Below, in pieces: positions 24,401 to 31,114 of a stretch of DNA of 33,367 nucleotides (positions are counted from its first letter, which is position 1; every line of letters begins with the position of its first letter). The notes beneath the pieces are model-generated. The model was given only the letters and a program-made list of their open reading frames with translations, searched no databases and was not told the DNA's origin. The DNA is from a virus. Location of the stretch: positions 1 through 33,367 of IMG/VR virus record IMGVR_UViG_3300042563_000860. One strand, given 5' to 3'. Made by a program: the position numbers and the translations under genes.

Positions 24401-25008
24401 GTGCAACATTAAATCAAACCACTGCCAATACATTCACAGTGGCACCAATTAGAAATATCAGTGCTACCAGTGGAGTATTACAATACAACGACAGTACCAA
24501 AGAAGTTTCATACAGCAATAGTGTCACAGCTGAAACATTCAACACTGATCAGATCACTGTTGTGGGCAATAGAATTAGCACAACGGTCACAAACGCCAAC
24601 CTTGAACTAGAATGCAATGGCAGTGGTGGTGTGGTGATCAACACCCTAGCAGAGGCTACCACTGCCAGCACAGCCAGAAGTGCTGGTTATCTAGGTATCC
24701 CAGCAAGTGCAGTTACAACCACTGCTACATTGACCATATCAGATGCCGGTGAACACATTTATCTAACAACCACAGGGCAGACCATAACCATTCCAGCAGC
24801 CGCATCAGTGGCCTATCCAATAGGAACTACACTTACATTTATAGCAGGACCAAGTGCTACCACAACAACCATTGCCATTACCTCAGACACACTGAGATTG
24901 GCGGGTGGTACAAGCACTGGCTCAAGAACACTGGCTGCAAATGGAATGGCCACAGCAGTCAAGGTAGCTGCCACTACCTGGTACATCAACGGAATAGGAC
25001 TAACATAA
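21430..25008 (+). CDS. Large modular fibre protein with internal duplications and YadA-like repeats
   Basis: A protein of 1192 residues, start supported by AAAGGAAGCGAA. Residues 5-38 form the anchor module (INVGTTANDKKGDSLRA, then FQKVNANFTELY). The centre is built from repeated modules whose core reads IRSEGNINIDIN...STLHRWQFGEDGELT; three copies lie at about residues 253-280, 425-452 and 561-588. W-x-F-x-x-DG-x-L-T phrases recur elsewhere, giving a beta-solenoid look. Residues about 903-990 are YadA-like head repeats, and the last 118 residues match the end of the previous fibre gene. It is probably a virion fibre, with the repeats setting its length. Confidence 0.78.
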   Translation: MAKQNINVGTTANDKKGDSLRAAFQKVNANFTELYTVLGINADVDLNLGAFEFTGSTISTTDSTAIVIDQATTVTSNLSVGGDILPQTANGGDLGSSTLPWRSLYVSNNTIYIGGVPLGIDDNGNLTVSGSLITGGGGGSTLVNGANTVSLGTDGKLTLPNGSTIGDGEAGAGVPITTSRGTILLGNQAECAGGESHFHIMKGGQQAIDLFLGDDSNYVKLPSTGGVEIATQNFNQYSWIFSTDGNLTIPGDIRSEGNINIDINLSDSTLHRWQFGEDGELTLPGGRTRIGTAVGVDAIIANEDEAFGVVTQGTNGSGVLIWIEDPENFSTSNLAAVYTNPEGSGTVRIATGANGPGGGPKFWTFNDAGALTFPQGTTITTADGTGAFIIDGAADKDVQIYTYSGETARGWTFGADGSLQIPGDIKSDGNINIEINIGDSTLRRWQFGEDGLLTFPDSTVQSTAWTGSTTVSSLVNGAHQVALVVGGAGPYVTFPADDGVSIGFQGGEIGIIGGEALLSSTEYGVRLSANATVDRKDWEFATDGSLTLPGDLKWPSGGGNIRSEGNINIDINLADSTLRRWQFGEDGDTVFPNNVSINYSGGNIQFPRIIADSGKAFSVQGQGTSGSAALSWTVNPDAAGQYAAVAVTRAGGGNLATVVLQAQSDSGDVGTVKLWRFDETGVFTLPAGGVISEGGGLTGAIRLTPAGGANANQALLIYPTGTAEGDHIHLTAGGGTTELYLGNDTHYVKLVNGGNVELRAATANLSAQAAWTFETDGELDTIQPLGIKVPDGVPTDVAVINSTTGSWEMNPNLSLATTGGSGSGLTVNVAETGGYASTIEIATAGTGYNNGDLITVTSGSSNATFTIVIGGRNTWQFGIDGALTTPGNITLPNGSVIKDTDYLAVAFGSGAGTISQGFFAVAVGQSAGYNGQGNAAVAIGSDAGGISQGLNAVAVGAGAGYTGQGINAVAIGIQAGYTNQGANSIIINATGATLNQTTANTFTVAPIRNISATSGVLQYNDSTKEVSYSNSVTAETFNTDQITVVGNRISTTVTNANLELECNGSGGVVINTLAEATTASTARSAGYLGIPASAVTTTATLTISDAGEHIYLTTTGQTITIPAAASVAYPIGTTLTFIAGPSATTTTIAITSDTLRLAGGTSTGSRTLAANGMATAVKVAATTWYINGIGLT
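22186..22268 (+). repeat. 83-base internal repeat, copy 1
   Basis: Nearly identical at DNA level to 23110-23192 and more distantly to 22702-22784. It codes the RSEGNINIDIN...WQFGEDG module. Confidence 0.85.
22702..22784 (+). repeat. 83-base internal repeat, diverged copy 2
   Basis: Same reading frame and module (KSDGNINIEIN...WQFGEDG) with many more silent and conservative changes than copies 1 and 3. Confidence 0.75.
23110..23192 (+). repeat. 83-base internal repeat, copy 3
   Basis: Differs from copy 1 at only about ten positions by eye, so copies 1 and 3 are the most recently exchanged pair. Confidence 0.85.
24136..24397 (+). repeat. YadA-like head repeats in the modular fibre gene
   Basis: Five in-frame units such as AVAVGAGAGYTGQG and AVAIGIQAGYTNQG, related to those at 20417-20722. 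Confidence 0.75.
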
Positions 25009-25009
25009 T

Positions 25010-25714
25010 ATGACAGGCGTAACAGCATTAATGACCAGCTACGGTACAGCAGCCGGACCCGCATTGGTATTAGATCTAGATGCGGCAAACTATTCAGCTG
25101 TGCCCACTAACGGCAGTACCATAGCGGGCACTGGGGCTTTTGCTATAACCACAAGCAATACCAACAGCAGTATGGCGTGGGCATCAACTGCTGGTGGCAT
25201 ATTTCGCAAAACCACTGCCAACGACACAGATATGTTGAGGTTTGGTCCAGATTATTCATCCTCTTCACAGGCCTATACAGTAATGATGGTCTACCGATCA
25301 CAGTCAGGCACAGCGGGCAGATTGCTAAATGCCAACACCGCAAGTCCAGACTGGCTAATGGGTTTGTGGGGTAATTCCGGTGGAGTACAAGATATCTTCT
25401 TCAACGGGTCATTTTTAGGCAGTAGTAGCACAGCTCAAACAGGTGCTTGGAGATTTGCTTGGATGACATCCAACGGCACTACTACCACAAATGCCTATGC
25501 GGCCGGCAGTACTGCTCCTACCGGTACTCACGGAACTAGAGCTGGTGTCAGTGGATTTAACGGCCTAAGATTGTTTGGTAGATTTGTCAGTTCCGTCCAA
25601 AATACAGAAGTTGTAACAGCCGATGTGGGCTTGGTCAAGGTCTGGAACGGCGTATTGACCTTGGCACAGATACAGGCACAGCATGAAGCATATAGAACAA
25701 GATTTGGATACTAA
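25010..25714 (+). CDS. LamG/concanavalin A-like lectin domain protein
   Basis: A protein of 234 residues starting one base after the previous stop. It opens with PALVLDLDAANYSA, the usual first strand of phage LamG-type proteins. The middle contains YTVMMVYRSQSG and GAWRFAWMTSNG, and it ends GLVKVWNGVLTLAQIQAQHEAYRTRFGY, matching the A-x-VYN-x-x-L-x-x-x-EI-x-x-x-Y-x-x-x-x-x-RFG ending of such domains. These fold as a beta sandwich and often bind sugars. No enzyme site is evident. As part of the adhesin cluster it may bind host surface glycans. Confidence 0.72.
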   Translation: MTGVTALMTSYGTAAGPALVLDLDAANYSAVPTNGSTIAGTGAFAITTSNTNSSMAWASTAGGIFRKTTANDTDMLRFGPDYSSSSQAYTVMMVYRSQSGTAGRLLNANTASPDWLMGLWGNSGGVQDIFFNGSFLGSSSTAQTGAWRFAWMTSNGTTTTNAYAAGSTAPTGTHGTRAGVSGFNGLRLFGRFVSSVQNTEVVTADVGLVKVWNGVLTLAQIQAQHEAYRTRFGY

Positions 25715-25720
25715 TAATGG

Positions 25721-25727
25721 GTAAATA
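25721..25727 (+). promoter_or_regulatory. Possible late promoter-like motif
   Basis: GTAAATA lies 18 bases before the ATG of the gene at 25746, with GAGAGCGG as a possible ribosome site after it. Six-base core only, so weak. Confidence 0.3.
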
Positions 25728-25745
25728 TACTAAAGAGAGCGGATT

Positions 25746-26294
25746 ATGAGCATACAAACAATTAATTTAGGTAATGTAGTCAATGACGGACTAGGCGATA
25801 ACCTACGCACGGCCTTTGAAAAAGTCAATGCCAACTTTGCAGAATTATTAACCACCTTTGATTTAACTGCTGCAAATACTCAAGAATTAGGCGCTAAAGT
25901 TTTTAAAGAAAAAACAGGCAGCATATTAAAATTTAGAAATTTGGTATCTGGTACAAAAATTGTTGTCACAGAATACGACAACAGTATTGAAATTCGTTCC
26001 ACACAGCCAGATGCGTTTACCAGCATTACCACTAATGCAGGAATAGTGCAGGCAGGAGATAATACCAATATTGCCATCCAAGGTGGCAGCAATATCACAG
26101 TCACAGGGGCTACTCCATATATCACTGTTGATACCAACTTGGATCTAAATGCATTACTATTGGGTTTTGATTTTGGTCCTATTGGCAATCAGTATACCAC
26201 AGCTTTACAGGTGTTATCAGCTGCTGCCAATGTGGACTTTGGTACCTTTCCAACACCTGGACCATTTAACATAGACCTTGGCACCTTGGCCTAA
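25746..26294 (+). CDS. Short structural protein with the fibre anchor module
   Basis: A protein of 182 residues. Residues 6-39 form the anchor module (INLGNVVNDGLGDNLRTAF, then EKVNANFAEL), followed by a beta-rich region with SGTKIVVTEYDNSIEIRS and a C-terminus that includes LLLGFDFGPI. It is far shorter than the other anchor-module proteins, so it may be an adaptor or base protein to which fibres attach (inference). It shares a 17-base DNA identity, AAAGTCAATGCCAACTT, with the gene at 21430. Confidence 0.72.
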   Translation: MSIQTINLGNVVNDGLGDNLRTAFEKVNANFAELLTTFDLTAANTQELGAKVFKEKTGSILKFRNLVSGTKIVVTEYDNSIEIRSTQPDAFTSITTNAGIVQAGDNTNIAIQGGSNITVTGATPYITVDTNLDLNALLLGFDFGPIGNQYTTALQVLSAAANVDFGTFPTPGPFNIDLGTLA

Positions 26295-26303
26295 GGACAG
26301 CCA

Positions 26304-28937
26304 ATGATTACTTGGATTACTCCAGCTGGCAGAATAAGCATAGTAACCGAAAGGATTATTCTAGATATTCCTCTGGAAGCAACGTCAACAGTTGGTCCTA
26401 TAACATTTACCTTGCTGGCAGGCTCATTGCCTAGAGGTCTAAGACTAGACACAGTGGTTGCCACAGATAGCACTCAAGGCACAGTGTTTATCAAAGGCAG
26501 TCCCACAGAAGTAGAAAAATACACAGTCAGCAGATTCGTAATTCGTGCAGACGACGGAGAGGACATTGAGGATCGAACTTTCAGCATTGATGTTGACGGT
26601 TCCGATGAACCAGCCTGGCTGACCAAAGAAGGGTTCTTGAATGTAGGTTCGGGTGAAAATTATTTTGTTCTTGATAATGCCTTTGTAGATTTTCAACTAG
26701 AAGCAGAAGACACAGACGAAAGCATCGGAGATGTACTAGAATACTATCTTGTGCCGTCAGGTGGAGAACTACCTCCTGGTCTGTCACTAACACGTCAAGG
26801 AAGACTATTTGGATTTACTGATCCGGTGTTTGCGCTAGATGTGGCAGGTCCAGGTGGATACGATACTGAAGCATTTGATATCACAGCACTGGATGTGGCC
26901 GAGGCCAAAAGCAACGGATTTGATTCCTATCTCTATGACAATGTTACCTATGGTTACACCGAGGCCAGTCAAACTCCTAGACGTCTAAGTAGATTCTACA
27001 CGTTTATTGTTGCTGTGTCAGACGGCGAAAATGAAATAAGAAGATTGTTTAGAATTTGGGTGGTCACTGAAGAATTCTTGCAGGCAGACAACAGTATACT
27101 ACAGATTGATACCAATCTGTTCCGAGCTGATGCTTCAAGTGATCGTAAACCAATATGGATTACTGAAAGCAATCTTGGCAGACGAAGAGCCAATAACTAC
27201 ATCACGGTATATCTAGATGTCTACGATCCTCCTTCACTTGCCGGTACTATTACATATATATTTTTGCCTACCAACGGTGGCACCTACAGATACAAAGATA
27301 CCGGTGAGATAATTACCACCGGCCGATGGGAACTTAGTTCAGAGACTGTGTATTTTCCAGCATCAAATATTAGAACTAGAGACCCCGATGACTGGACAGT
27401 GATCATACCGGAAACTGTCAGCGAGCTGCCGCCGGGCATGGTTATTGATTCTATCACTGGTGAAATAGCTGGTCGAGTGCCTTATCAGAGTGCTGTGACC
27501 AAAACGTATCAATTTACCGTACAGGCCATTAATTATCCTGCTACGCTTTCTTCATTGGTCTACACAGTGCTGTTGGGCAGTTGGAGTTCTACTTTTAACT
27601 ATACCATAGGTCAGGCCGTGAGGTATGGAGATTTTATCTACATAGCTATACAGTCCAGTAGAAATCAATTCCCAGATACATTAGACAGCATATATTGGAC
27701 CAAGGGTGTTTCAACTGTTGAAAAAATATTCAGTATAGACATTATTGGTGAAATTGAAAGCTCTATCGAATGGATATCTGACGGTGATCTAGGAACCATA
27801 GTTCCCAATCAACCCAGTCAGAAGTTTGTAGAAGCTAGGAGTTTGAGATACGGTGGCAGAGTAATCTATGAAATTGCCACAGGCACACTACCGCCGGGAC
27901 TAGACTTTCAGTCCACGGGTATCATAATAGGCAAGGTAAAACAATTTGGTGATGACAATGGCCCCGGACTAACTAGATTCTACGAAAGAATCGATAGTTT
28001 GAATCCTGGTGAAGATAGTTCTACATTATCTAGAGACTATACTCCGGCATTTGACAACAACACCAGCTTTGACAAAATTTTTAAATTTGAAATTGTGGCC
28101 AAAGATTCTGCAAATTTTGCAGAATCGTTAAAAGCATTCACGATGCTAGTAGTGGCAGACAACACAAAAACTTTTGCCAACCTGTATCTCAAAGCATTTC
28201 AGACCAAGGAAAAAAGATTAGATTGGTTTAATTTTATCACCGATAACAATATATTTAGATCCGATGATTTATATAGGCCTGGTGATACTAATTTTAGTAT
28301 ACAAACAGAATTAAAAATACTAGTGTTTGCTGGAATTGAAAGTGTAGAAGCTGTGAATTATGTACAGACCATGAGTCGAAATCACTATCGTAAACAGATA
28401 CGATTTGGTAATTTACAGTATGCAGAAGCCAAGGATCCCATCACTCAAGAAACTTTGTATGAAGCAGTTTATGTAGAAGTTGTGGACGAATTTGAAAAAG
28501 ATGGTAAAAGTATCAGTCAAACAGTAGAGCTTCCTAACAACATCAATAGCAAGGTACTTGTAAGTTATGACACCATAAAGATCGACAGCAATATACCTTT
28601 GATCAGCGACAGTGATCATCAACGAGTGTTTCCCAACAGTTTTAAAAATATGCGAAGTCGTATAAAAACTCTAGGAGAAAGAGATCGTACATTCCTTCCA
28701 CTATGGATGAGAAGTATACAAAATCAAGCGTTTGTGGAAGCTGGATATGTCAAAGCTCTAGTTCTTTGTTACAGTAAACCTGGATCAGGGGCCAAGATAA
28801 TTTCCAGAATAAAGCAGACTAACTTTGATTTCAAATCAATAAATTTCACCGCAGATAGGTATCTGATTGATGTGCTGGACGGTGTCATTGAGAATAAATA
28901 TCTAGCATTTCCGCAACGTGGAGAAAAATTACCGTGA
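26304..28937 (+). CDS. Ig/cadherin-like structural protein, 877 residues
   Basis: Start supported by AAGGACAGCC before the ATG. Repeated sandwich-type domains are marked by LP-x-GL phrases: SLPRGLRLD (about 35), ELPPGLSLTRQGRLFG (about 155), ELPPGMVIDSITGEIAG (about 375) and TLPPGLDFQSTGIIIGK (about 530). This is the signature of putative Ig (He_PIG) and cadherin-like repeats, where the phrase precedes the G-x-x-x-G turn. The C-terminal third, rich in Phe, Asp and Lys, is different and may be the assembly part. I recall related proteins in T4-like marine phage structural regions. It probably belongs to the virion baseplate or fibre. The next gene begins inside its stop. Confidence 0.75.
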   Translation: MITWITPAGRISIVTERIILDIPLEATSTVGPITFTLLAGSLPRGLRLDTVVATDSTQGTVFIKGSPTEVEKYTVSRFVIRADDGEDIEDRTFSIDVDGSDEPAWLTKEGFLNVGSGENYFVLDNAFVDFQLEAEDTDESIGDVLEYYLVPSGGELPPGLSLTRQGRLFGFTDPVFALDVAGPGGYDTEAFDITALDVAEAKSNGFDSYLYDNVTYGYTEASQTPRRLSRFYTFIVAVSDGENEIRRLFRIWVVTEEFLQADNSILQIDTNLFRADASSDRKPIWITESNLGRRRANNYITVYLDVYDPPSLAGTITYIFLPTNGGTYRYKDTGEIITTGRWELSSETVYFPASNIRTRDPDDWTVIIPETVSELPPGMVIDSITGEIAGRVPYQSAVTKTYQFTVQAINYPATLSSLVYTVLLGSWSSTFNYTIGQAVRYGDFIYIAIQSSRNQFPDTLDSIYWTKGVSTVEKIFSIDIIGEIESSIEWISDGDLGTIVPNQPSQKFVEARSLRYGGRVIYEIATGTLPPGLDFQSTGIIIGKVKQFGDDNGPGLTRFYERIDSLNPGEDSSTLSRDYTPAFDNNTSFDKIFKFEIVAKDSANFAESLKAFTMLVVADNTKTFANLYLKAFQTKEKRLDWFNFITDNNIFRSDDLYRPGDTNFSIQTELKILVFAGIESVEAVNYVQTMSRNHYRKQIRFGNLQYAEAKDPITQETLYEAVYVEVVDEFEKDGKSISQTVELPNNINSKVLVSYDTIKIDSNIPLISDSDHQRVFPNSFKNMRSRIKTLGERDRTFLPLWMRSIQNQAFVEAGYVKALVLCYSKPGSGAKIISRIKQTNFDFKSINFTADRYLIDVLDGVIENKYLAFPQRGEKLP
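28893..28900 (+). promoter_or_regulatory. Possible late promoter motif inside the upstream gene
   Basis: AATAAATA (seven of eight late-consensus bases) lies 33 bases before the GTG start of the next gene, a normal distance for a leader with the GTGGAG ribosome site. Confidence 0.4.
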
Positions 28938-29515
28938 GCAATATCAATTACGTCAGTATAAACGAAAACTTTCCTGTAGCAGGGCAAGACAACGACACAC
29001 AGGTGTTCAGAGACAACTTTGACACAATCAAAACTAGCCTACGCTATGCCAAAGAGGAATTGGAAATTTTCCAAGATTCTGCTACTGGTGCTGCTAGATT
29101 AAATCAAAGCAACAATTTCAATCAAAATATCATATCTAATGCTGTATTACAAGGCAACCGAGATGCTCTATTTGATGGTGGAAATTATAATGCGTCAACA
29201 TTGGATGTGACTTATACCAATGGGGCATATCAAATTTATAAATTTGGTACTAATGTAGAAATAAATTTTCTCGAATTTCCAGAAAATGAAACTCCGGCCG
29301 GTGTTGGTAAAATTACTTTGGAATTGTACAGCGACGGTACTACTCCGCGTAATATTACTTTCAAAAGTATTGGTGGATTGGTCTATAAGAAAAATGCATC
29401 GCTAATTGCTTTAGGTACGCTTACTTTAACGTCAGCTACTAATCCGGTTATTTTGGAAGTTTGGAGATACAAATCAGCAACAATATTTCTAAACTATGTG
29501 GGAGTGTTCACCTAA
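28934..29515 (+). CDS. Structural-type phage protein, 193 residues
   Basis: It uses a GTG start that overlaps the previous stop (GTGA). The N-terminus SNINYVSINENFPVAGQDNDTQVFRDNF followed by IKTSLRYAKEELE recalls the anchor region of marine T4-like structural proteins (key residues: the ND..VFRDNFD stretch at about 21-31). A beta-rich C-terminal half ends ATIFLNYVGVFT. It closes the long structural block; its stop shares bases with the next start. Confidence 0.72.
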   Translation: MSNINYVSINENFPVAGQDNDTQVFRDNFDTIKTSLRYAKEELEIFQDSATGAARLNQSNNFNQNIISNAVLQGNRDALFDGGNYNASTLDVTYTNGAYQIYKFGTNVEINFLEFPENETPAGVGKITLELYSDGTTPRNITFKSIGGLVYKKNASLIALGTLTLTSATNPVILEVWRYKSATIFLNYVGVFT

Positions 29516-29748
29516 TGTTTCATCCCCTAGAGGAAGATCTCAGTCTACTCAAAGACAGTGAAGTTGAATTAAAACTTCAAGAACTGACTAGAAAATATTT
29601 TTTGGCCGCTAGAATGGGCAAAAATGAGATGTTGACACAACTGTCTACGTTTGTTACAATATATAAAGAGGAGCTATCAAAGAGAATGTTAGCTAAGACT
29701 CAAGGTACTTACGATACAGATTTGAATCAACTTATAAATGTGGACTGA
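29515..29748 (+). CDS. Small helical phage protein, 77 residues
   Basis: Start chosen at the ATG 29515 (TAATG with the previous stop); an in-frame TTG at 29461 would extend it into the upstream gene and is not favoured. The protein, FHPLEEDLSLLKDSEVELKL onward, is almost wholly helical, with LTRKYFLAARMG and a C-terminal DLNQLINVD that I recall as conserved in T4-like cyanophages. Function unknown. It overlaps the following gene by 11 bases. Confidence 0.7.
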   Translation: MFHPLEEDLSLLKDSEVELKLQELTRKYFLAARMGKNEMLTQLSTFVTIYKEELSKRMLAKTQGTYDTDLNQLINVD

Positions 29749-30208
29749 AGATAATACTCAAGAAGAACTTGTAAAAGGTGTACTCCGACACGGGCCAACA
29801 GTACTTGACCTTTGTCAAAGTTCTGCAGATCTGTCAAAATATGTCGAGACTGTAGTTGCTGAACATCTAGACTATCCAATTCCCAAAGACTCAATAAATT
29901 CCAACAATTGGTTTATTCCTAGAGCATATCAAGAAATGAACATAGAAACATTTCTCTTGGAAAATAGTCCCGAATCAAATCACCCAAGAATCATACAGGA
30001 AATAGAACTGTATAAAAAACACAATATGATTTCGATGCTCAAGACCATGAAATATATTGTGGACACTCTTAGAACTAACAATGTGATTTGGGGTGTTGGG
30101 CGAGGATCAAGTGTAGCCAGTTATGTGCTTCACATCATAGGTGTACACAAGATAGACAGTGTTAAATACAATCTACCAATAGATGAATTCTTTAAAGGAG
30201 AAAAATAA
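29738..30208 (+). CDS. DnaE-like fragment (polymerase III alpha GRGS region), no polymerase active site
   Basis: A protein of 156 residues. The C-terminal half, IIQEIELYKKHNMISMLKTM then NNVIWGVGRGSSVASYVLHI then IGVHKIDSVKYNLPIDEFF, follows the region of bacterial DnaE/PolC where a helix precedes the G-x-GRGS-x-x-x-S motif and the I-x-x-x-D-P-x-x-Y-x-L-x-F-x-RF stretch. The PHP domain and the catalytic P-D-x-D-x-D aspartates of the palm are absent, so it cannot be a polymerase. I recall proteins annotated this way in cyanophages. The GRGS loop may bind a nucleotide or a partner (inference). Its last codons carry the ribosome site of the next gene. Confidence 0.7.
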   Translation: MWTEDNTQEELVKGVLRHGPTVLDLCQSSADLSKYVETVVAEHLDYPIPKDSINSNNWFIPRAYQEMNIETFLLENSPESNHPRIIQEIELYKKHNMISMLKTMKYIVDTLRTNNVIWGVGRGSSVASYVLHIIGVHKIDSVKYNLPIDEFFKGEK

Positions 30209-30435
30209 TGGCTAAAGCATATCGCACAATGAGAGGACGTGAAGTTGATTTTGAAAAACTAAGTCTACGCAACGAAAATACACCAGCAGTAGGTAATATG
30301 AGAGTAAACGCTCGAGGTGACGAACTAGGAGCGGGTGGCAAGATTATTAAAACTAGAGAACAAATTCTAGCAGACTACTATCAAAACAATCCACGCTCAG
30401 TAGACACAGTTGGTGTCACTGGCAATAAAAAATAA
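30208..30435 (+). CDS. Small conserved-type phage protein, 75 residues
   Basis: Start follows AAAGGAGAAAAATA and touches the previous stop. AKAYRTMRGREVDFEKL, TPAVGNMRVNARGDELGAGG and KTREQILADYY form a basic, low-hydrophobic protein. I recall the AVGNM-x-VNARGDELG block from cyanophage hypotheticals. It could be a small virion or nucleic-acid binding protein, but nothing shows this directly. Confidence 0.7.
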   Translation: MAKAYRTMRGREVDFEKLSLRNENTPAVGNMRVNARGDELGAGGKIIKTREQILADYYQNNPRSVDTVGVTGNKK

Positions 30436-30444
30436 AAGAAATCT

Positions 30445-30867
30445 ATGTCATTTGCATTCGCACCTAAAAAAATCAAAGTCCGAGCTCTGTCCAAAGACAT
30501 ATTAGTTGTTGATATGGACATGGGTGACATGACCACATCCGGCGGTATTTTCATTCAAAGTGACAACGGCAAAGCTCACGGAGTAAAACCCCGTTGGGCA
30601 AAAGTTTATAAAGTTGGTAGTGAAGTAGATATAGATGTCAAAGTTGGGCAGTGGGTGTTGATCGAACACGGTCGTTGGACTAGAAAAATCAACATCGACG
30701 ACGGAGAAGGTGTCAAGGACTTTCAGAAGGTAGAAATCAAATCTATCATGGCAGTGGCCGATGAAAGACCTAATGATTTTTATATTGGTAAAGAATTCAG
30801 CAACGGCAGTAGTATGACTATTTCTCCTGATGACTTTATGCCCGGTAACTTATCTAAAATTGTATAA
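30445..30867 (+). CDS. GroES-like co-chaperonin (gp31-type role)
   Basis: A protein of 140 residues, longer than bacterial GroES (about 97). The start IKVRALSKDILVVDMDM matches the first GroES strands. TTSGGIFIQSDNGKAHG follows as the mobile loop that would touch GroEL, AKVYKVGSEVDIDVKVGQWVLIEHGRW is the central barrel, and the VEIKSIMAVAD strand closes the fold. A 35-residue C-terminal tail is extra. T4 gp31 replaces GroES so that host GroEL can fold the large capsid protein; the same role is likely here. A host GroEL is needed. Confidence 0.8.
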   Translation: MSFAFAPKKIKVRALSKDILVVDMDMGDMTTSGGIFIQSDNGKAHGVKPRWAKVYKVGSEVDIDVKVGQWVLIEHGRWTRKINIDDGEGVKDFQKVEIKSIMAVADERPNDFYIGKEFSNGSSMTISPDDFMPGNLSKIV

Positions 30868-31106
30868 TGGGTTTTAAAAAATCTTGGGATGTAGGTAACA
30901 TTACATCTCAAATTCATACTCTGTCTAGAGAATGTAGCAGTCCTCACAACGACGGATTTACTGCCTGGGGTTGCAAACAGGATTTGCTAATCATTCAACA
31001 GTTGGTAAACGAAGCTATAAAAATTTCGCCAAACTTCGGCTCAATGGAAGACAACTGGTTGAAAGAACAGGAACAAAAGCGTATAATTAAAATACTTAAA
31101 CAATAG
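30867..31106 (+). CDS. Small conserved-type phage protein, 79 residues
   Basis: It begins at the last base of the previous stop. FKKSWDVGNITSQIHTLSRE, SSPHNDGFTAWGCKQDLL and the basic helical tail EQEQKRIIKILKQ recall a conserved cyanophage protein. Its 3' end carries the promoter for the next gene: the -10 box TATAAT lies in the codons for RII. Function unknown. Confidence 0.7.
   Translation: MGFKKSWDVGNITSQIHTLSRECSSPHNDGFTAWGCKQDLLIIQQLVNEAIKISPNFGSMEDNWLKEQEQKRIIKILKQ
31059..31087 (+). promoter_or_regulatory. sigma70-type promoter inside the upstream gene
   Basis: TTGAAA at 31059-31064, a 17-base spacer and TATAAT at 31082-31087. It would drive the dehydrogenase-like gene at 31115 and the MazG-like gene behind it, with a leader of about 20 bases. 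Confidence 0.7.
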
Positions 31107-31114
31107 GAATTGTT

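Noticed and set aside
25717-25749. Ten-codon frame just before the gene at 25746, whose TGA overlaps that gene's ATG
   Set aside because: No ribosome site before it, it lies across a possible promoter motif, and it is too short to judge.
29734-29740. TATAAAT-like motif before the DnaE-like gene
   Set aside because: It ends at the start codon itself and lacks the final A of the late consensus in a good position.
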